Source: Acholeplasmataceae bacterium (lineage in GTDB: Bacteria; Bacillota_I; Bacilli_A; Acholeplasmatales; Acholeplasmataceae). Taken from it: 5,424 nucleotides of DNA. The stretch spans positions 33,621 through 39,044 of the forward strand of contig DOYO01000123.1 of the NCBI GenBank assembly GCA_003518475.1, given 5' to 3'. The position numbers and the translations under genes were made by a program. Of this stretch, positions 3,953-5,424 are shown piece by piece. Position 1 is the first letter of the stretch, and the number at the start of each line of letters is the position of its first letter. The notes under the pieces are model-generated. The model did no database searches, had not been told where the DNA came from, and saw only the letters and a list, made by a program, of their open reading frames with translations.

Positions 3953-5424
3953 CATTGAATTTCTTATTTTATTTTTGGTAGCTGCCGGATTGATTTCTTA
4001 TCTCCTCACAAAAGCTAACAGTTTCCTTGGATCTGTTTTCACGATTTTCGCTGTATTCTTTGTTTTCGTTTCTTTAGCTGCCTATGGTTTTAACATGACG
4101 CTTTCCACGGACGTTCTATTACTTCCCGGATTCTCCTTCGAATTGACTTATTTAGGAGTTTATTTCGTCATGATCATCTCCTTCGTCTATTTGATGGTAT
4201 CTTTCTTTCATCCATATTTCGTCGATAGCTATAAATACAAGAATGCCTACAATATGCTATTCTTATTGAGTTTGGCTGCAGTTTTGGGCACATTCTTCAC
4301 AGACAGTTTCCTTCAATTATTCTTCTTCTTTGAACTGATTGTCTGGACAACGATGTTTTTAATACCGCTCGGAAAGAGCAAGTCAGCAGCTGTCATGTAT
4401 TATGGATTCAGCGCTGCTGGAAGCTTATCCATGCTATTTGGAATTCTGATCATGCATCAGCTTGTCGGATCATTTAATATTGCAGATGGCTTATCTGCAT
4501 TAACTGGTACAAACGCAGTTATTGTGTTCATCAGCTTCTTGATTGCAGGATTTTCAAAATTAGGGGTATTTCCTTTACATGTCTGGCTTCCTGTCGCACA
4601 TGGCAATGCGCCTCATCCGTTTTCACCTGTGCTCTCCGGAGCTTTGGTGAAGCTTGGAGCATTTGTCTTGGTGCTCGCCCTCATCAAAATATCACCAGTT
4701 TCCTTCACGGTCGAAGCGATCGGTTTACCCTTCGCAAACTACATCACTGCGATCTTAGGCGGTTTATCGATTGTCTTTGGAACTCTTATGGCAATCCGCG
4801 AGGATGATGCTAAAAAGCTTCTCGCTTACTCTTCCATGAGCCATGGCGGTTATATTCTTGTCGCATTCAGTTTGATGGACAGTGTTGCTTTCGCAGGCGG
4901 ATTCTATCATATACTCGCGCATGCTTTAGCAAGCGCAGGCGCCTTTATGGCGATTGCCGCAGTCGCTAGAATGACTGGAACAACAAAGATGAAAGAATTG
5001 GGTGGCATCATTCATAAAATGCCGATCACTTATATCGTTTATCTGGTTGCAATCATTTCGATGGCAGGCATTCCCCCAATGGGAGGATTCATCAGCAAAT
5101 GGCTGATTTTCCAAGCATTGATCAACAAAGGTATGATTTTTGTAGCGATGGCTGCTTTCTTCGGAAGTATCGGCTCATTCCTCTATGTATTCAGACCGCT
5201 TGCTGCATTATTCCTCGGTCAAGAGCTTCCTCAATTTAAGAAAACTGTTAAAGAAGCTCCAATCCTTATGCTTATACCGATGGCAATCATCACGTTGGCT
5301 AGCTTATATACAGGAATCCTCCATAACGATGTCATTCAATTCATCAACAAGATACTGCTTGAAATCGGATATCCTGTGATTACATCCTCCGCATTCTCCT
5401 TAACGGGATATAACGGCATGCTGA
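3945..5424 (+). CDS. Second MrpD/NuoM-like antiporter subunit, cut by the window end
   Basis: The reading frame is open from ATG 3945 to the last base: 493 codons plus one base, no stop. It is a second NuoL/M/N-family channel subunit with about 14 helices visible. Conserved residues are E130 in FFFFELIVW (helix 5), K205 and the classical FSKLGVFPLHVWLPVAHG (203-220, helix 7), K236 in SGALVKLGAF (helix 8), EDDAKKLLAYSSMSH (286-300), H322 and H326, and K385 in GGFISKW (helix 12). The stretch HALASAGAF (326-334) has Ser where NuoL and MrpD usually have Lys, and so resembles the NuoM version (HGLSAAGLF). It may stand in for the large N-terminal part of MrpA or correspond to MbxH'/MbsH' of archaeal complexes. 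Whether a C-terminal extension follows cannot be seen. GAGGTGAT upstream supports the start. Confidence 0.92.
   Translation, partial: MASIEFLILFLVAAGLISYLLTKANSFLGSVFTIFAVFFVFVSLAAYGFNMTLSTDVLLLPGFSFELTYLGVYFVMIISFVYLMVSFFHPYFVDSYKYKNAYNMLFLLSLAAVLGTFFTDSFLQLFFFFELIVWTTMFLIPLGKSKSAAVMYYGFSAAGSLSMLFGILIMHQLVGSFNIADGLSALTGTNAVIVFISFLIAGFSKLGVFPLHVWLPVAHGNAPHPFSPVLSGALVKLGAFVLVLALIKISPVSFTVEAIGLPFANYITAILGGLSIVFGTLMAIREDDAKKLLAYSSMSHGGYILVAFSLMDSVAFAGGFYHILAHALASAGAFMAIAAVARMTGTTKMKELGGIIHKMPITYIVYLVAIISMAGIPPMGGFISKWLIFQALINKGMIFVAMAAFFGSIGSFLYVFRPLAALFLGQELPQFKKTVKEAPILMLIPMAIITLASLYTGILHNDVIQFINKILLEIGYPVITSSAFSLTGYNGML

Noticed and set aside
5185..5379. Plus-strand 64-codon open frame near the window end.
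   Set aside because: It lies in another frame inside the second large antiporter gene, whose own frame is open throughout and carries family motifs.

Overview
The window holds one tightly packed plus-strand operon for the membrane subunits of a multi-subunit Mrp/Mnh-type cation/proton antiporter, or of the closely related antiporter arm of Mbh/Mbx/Mbs-type respiratory complexes. Base composition (about 40% GC by eye, not counted), strong AGGAGG-type ribosome binding sites and an extended -10 promoter suggest a low-GC Gram-positive-type bacterium (Firmicutes, or a free-living relative of the Mollicutes). TGA is a true stop codon in most of these genes, so the mycoplasma code (TGA = Trp) does not apply. 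The lineage is inferred and no species is claimed.

Layout: bases 1-184 are non-coding, with an 18-bp palindrome, a probable sigma-A-type promoter with a TG-extended -10, and an inverted repeat at the likely transcription start. Then follow mrpE (189-671), mrpF (668-931), mrpG (918-1232), a small MbhD/DUF4040 subunit (1229-1489), an MbhE-MnhB fusion called mrpB here (1486-2229), mrpC (2226-2561), mrpD (2558-3952) and a second large antiporter-like subunit (3945 to beyond the window end). Every junction overlaps: five are ATGA overlaps, and the others overlap by 14 and 8 bases. This points to one transcript and translational coupling. No genes were seen on the minus strand.

The products should form one membrane complex. 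The two large 14-helix proteins (NuoL/M/N family) carry ion-translocation channels, MrpC is the NuoK-like subunit, the MbhD and MbhE/MnhB pieces supply what is the C-terminal part of MrpA plus MrpB in Bacillus, and MrpE/F/G are small structural subunits. In Bacillus the order is mrpA-B-C-D-E-F-G with a large fused MrpA. Here the order is E-F-G-MbhD-(MbhE+MnhB)-C-D-D', which resembles archaeal mbh/mbx/mbs clusters, and Mbx/Mbs also carry two MrpD-like proteins. The window ends inside the eighth gene. It therefore cannot show whether this is a stand-alone Na+/H+ antiporter or the front of a larger ferredoxin-linked redox complex.
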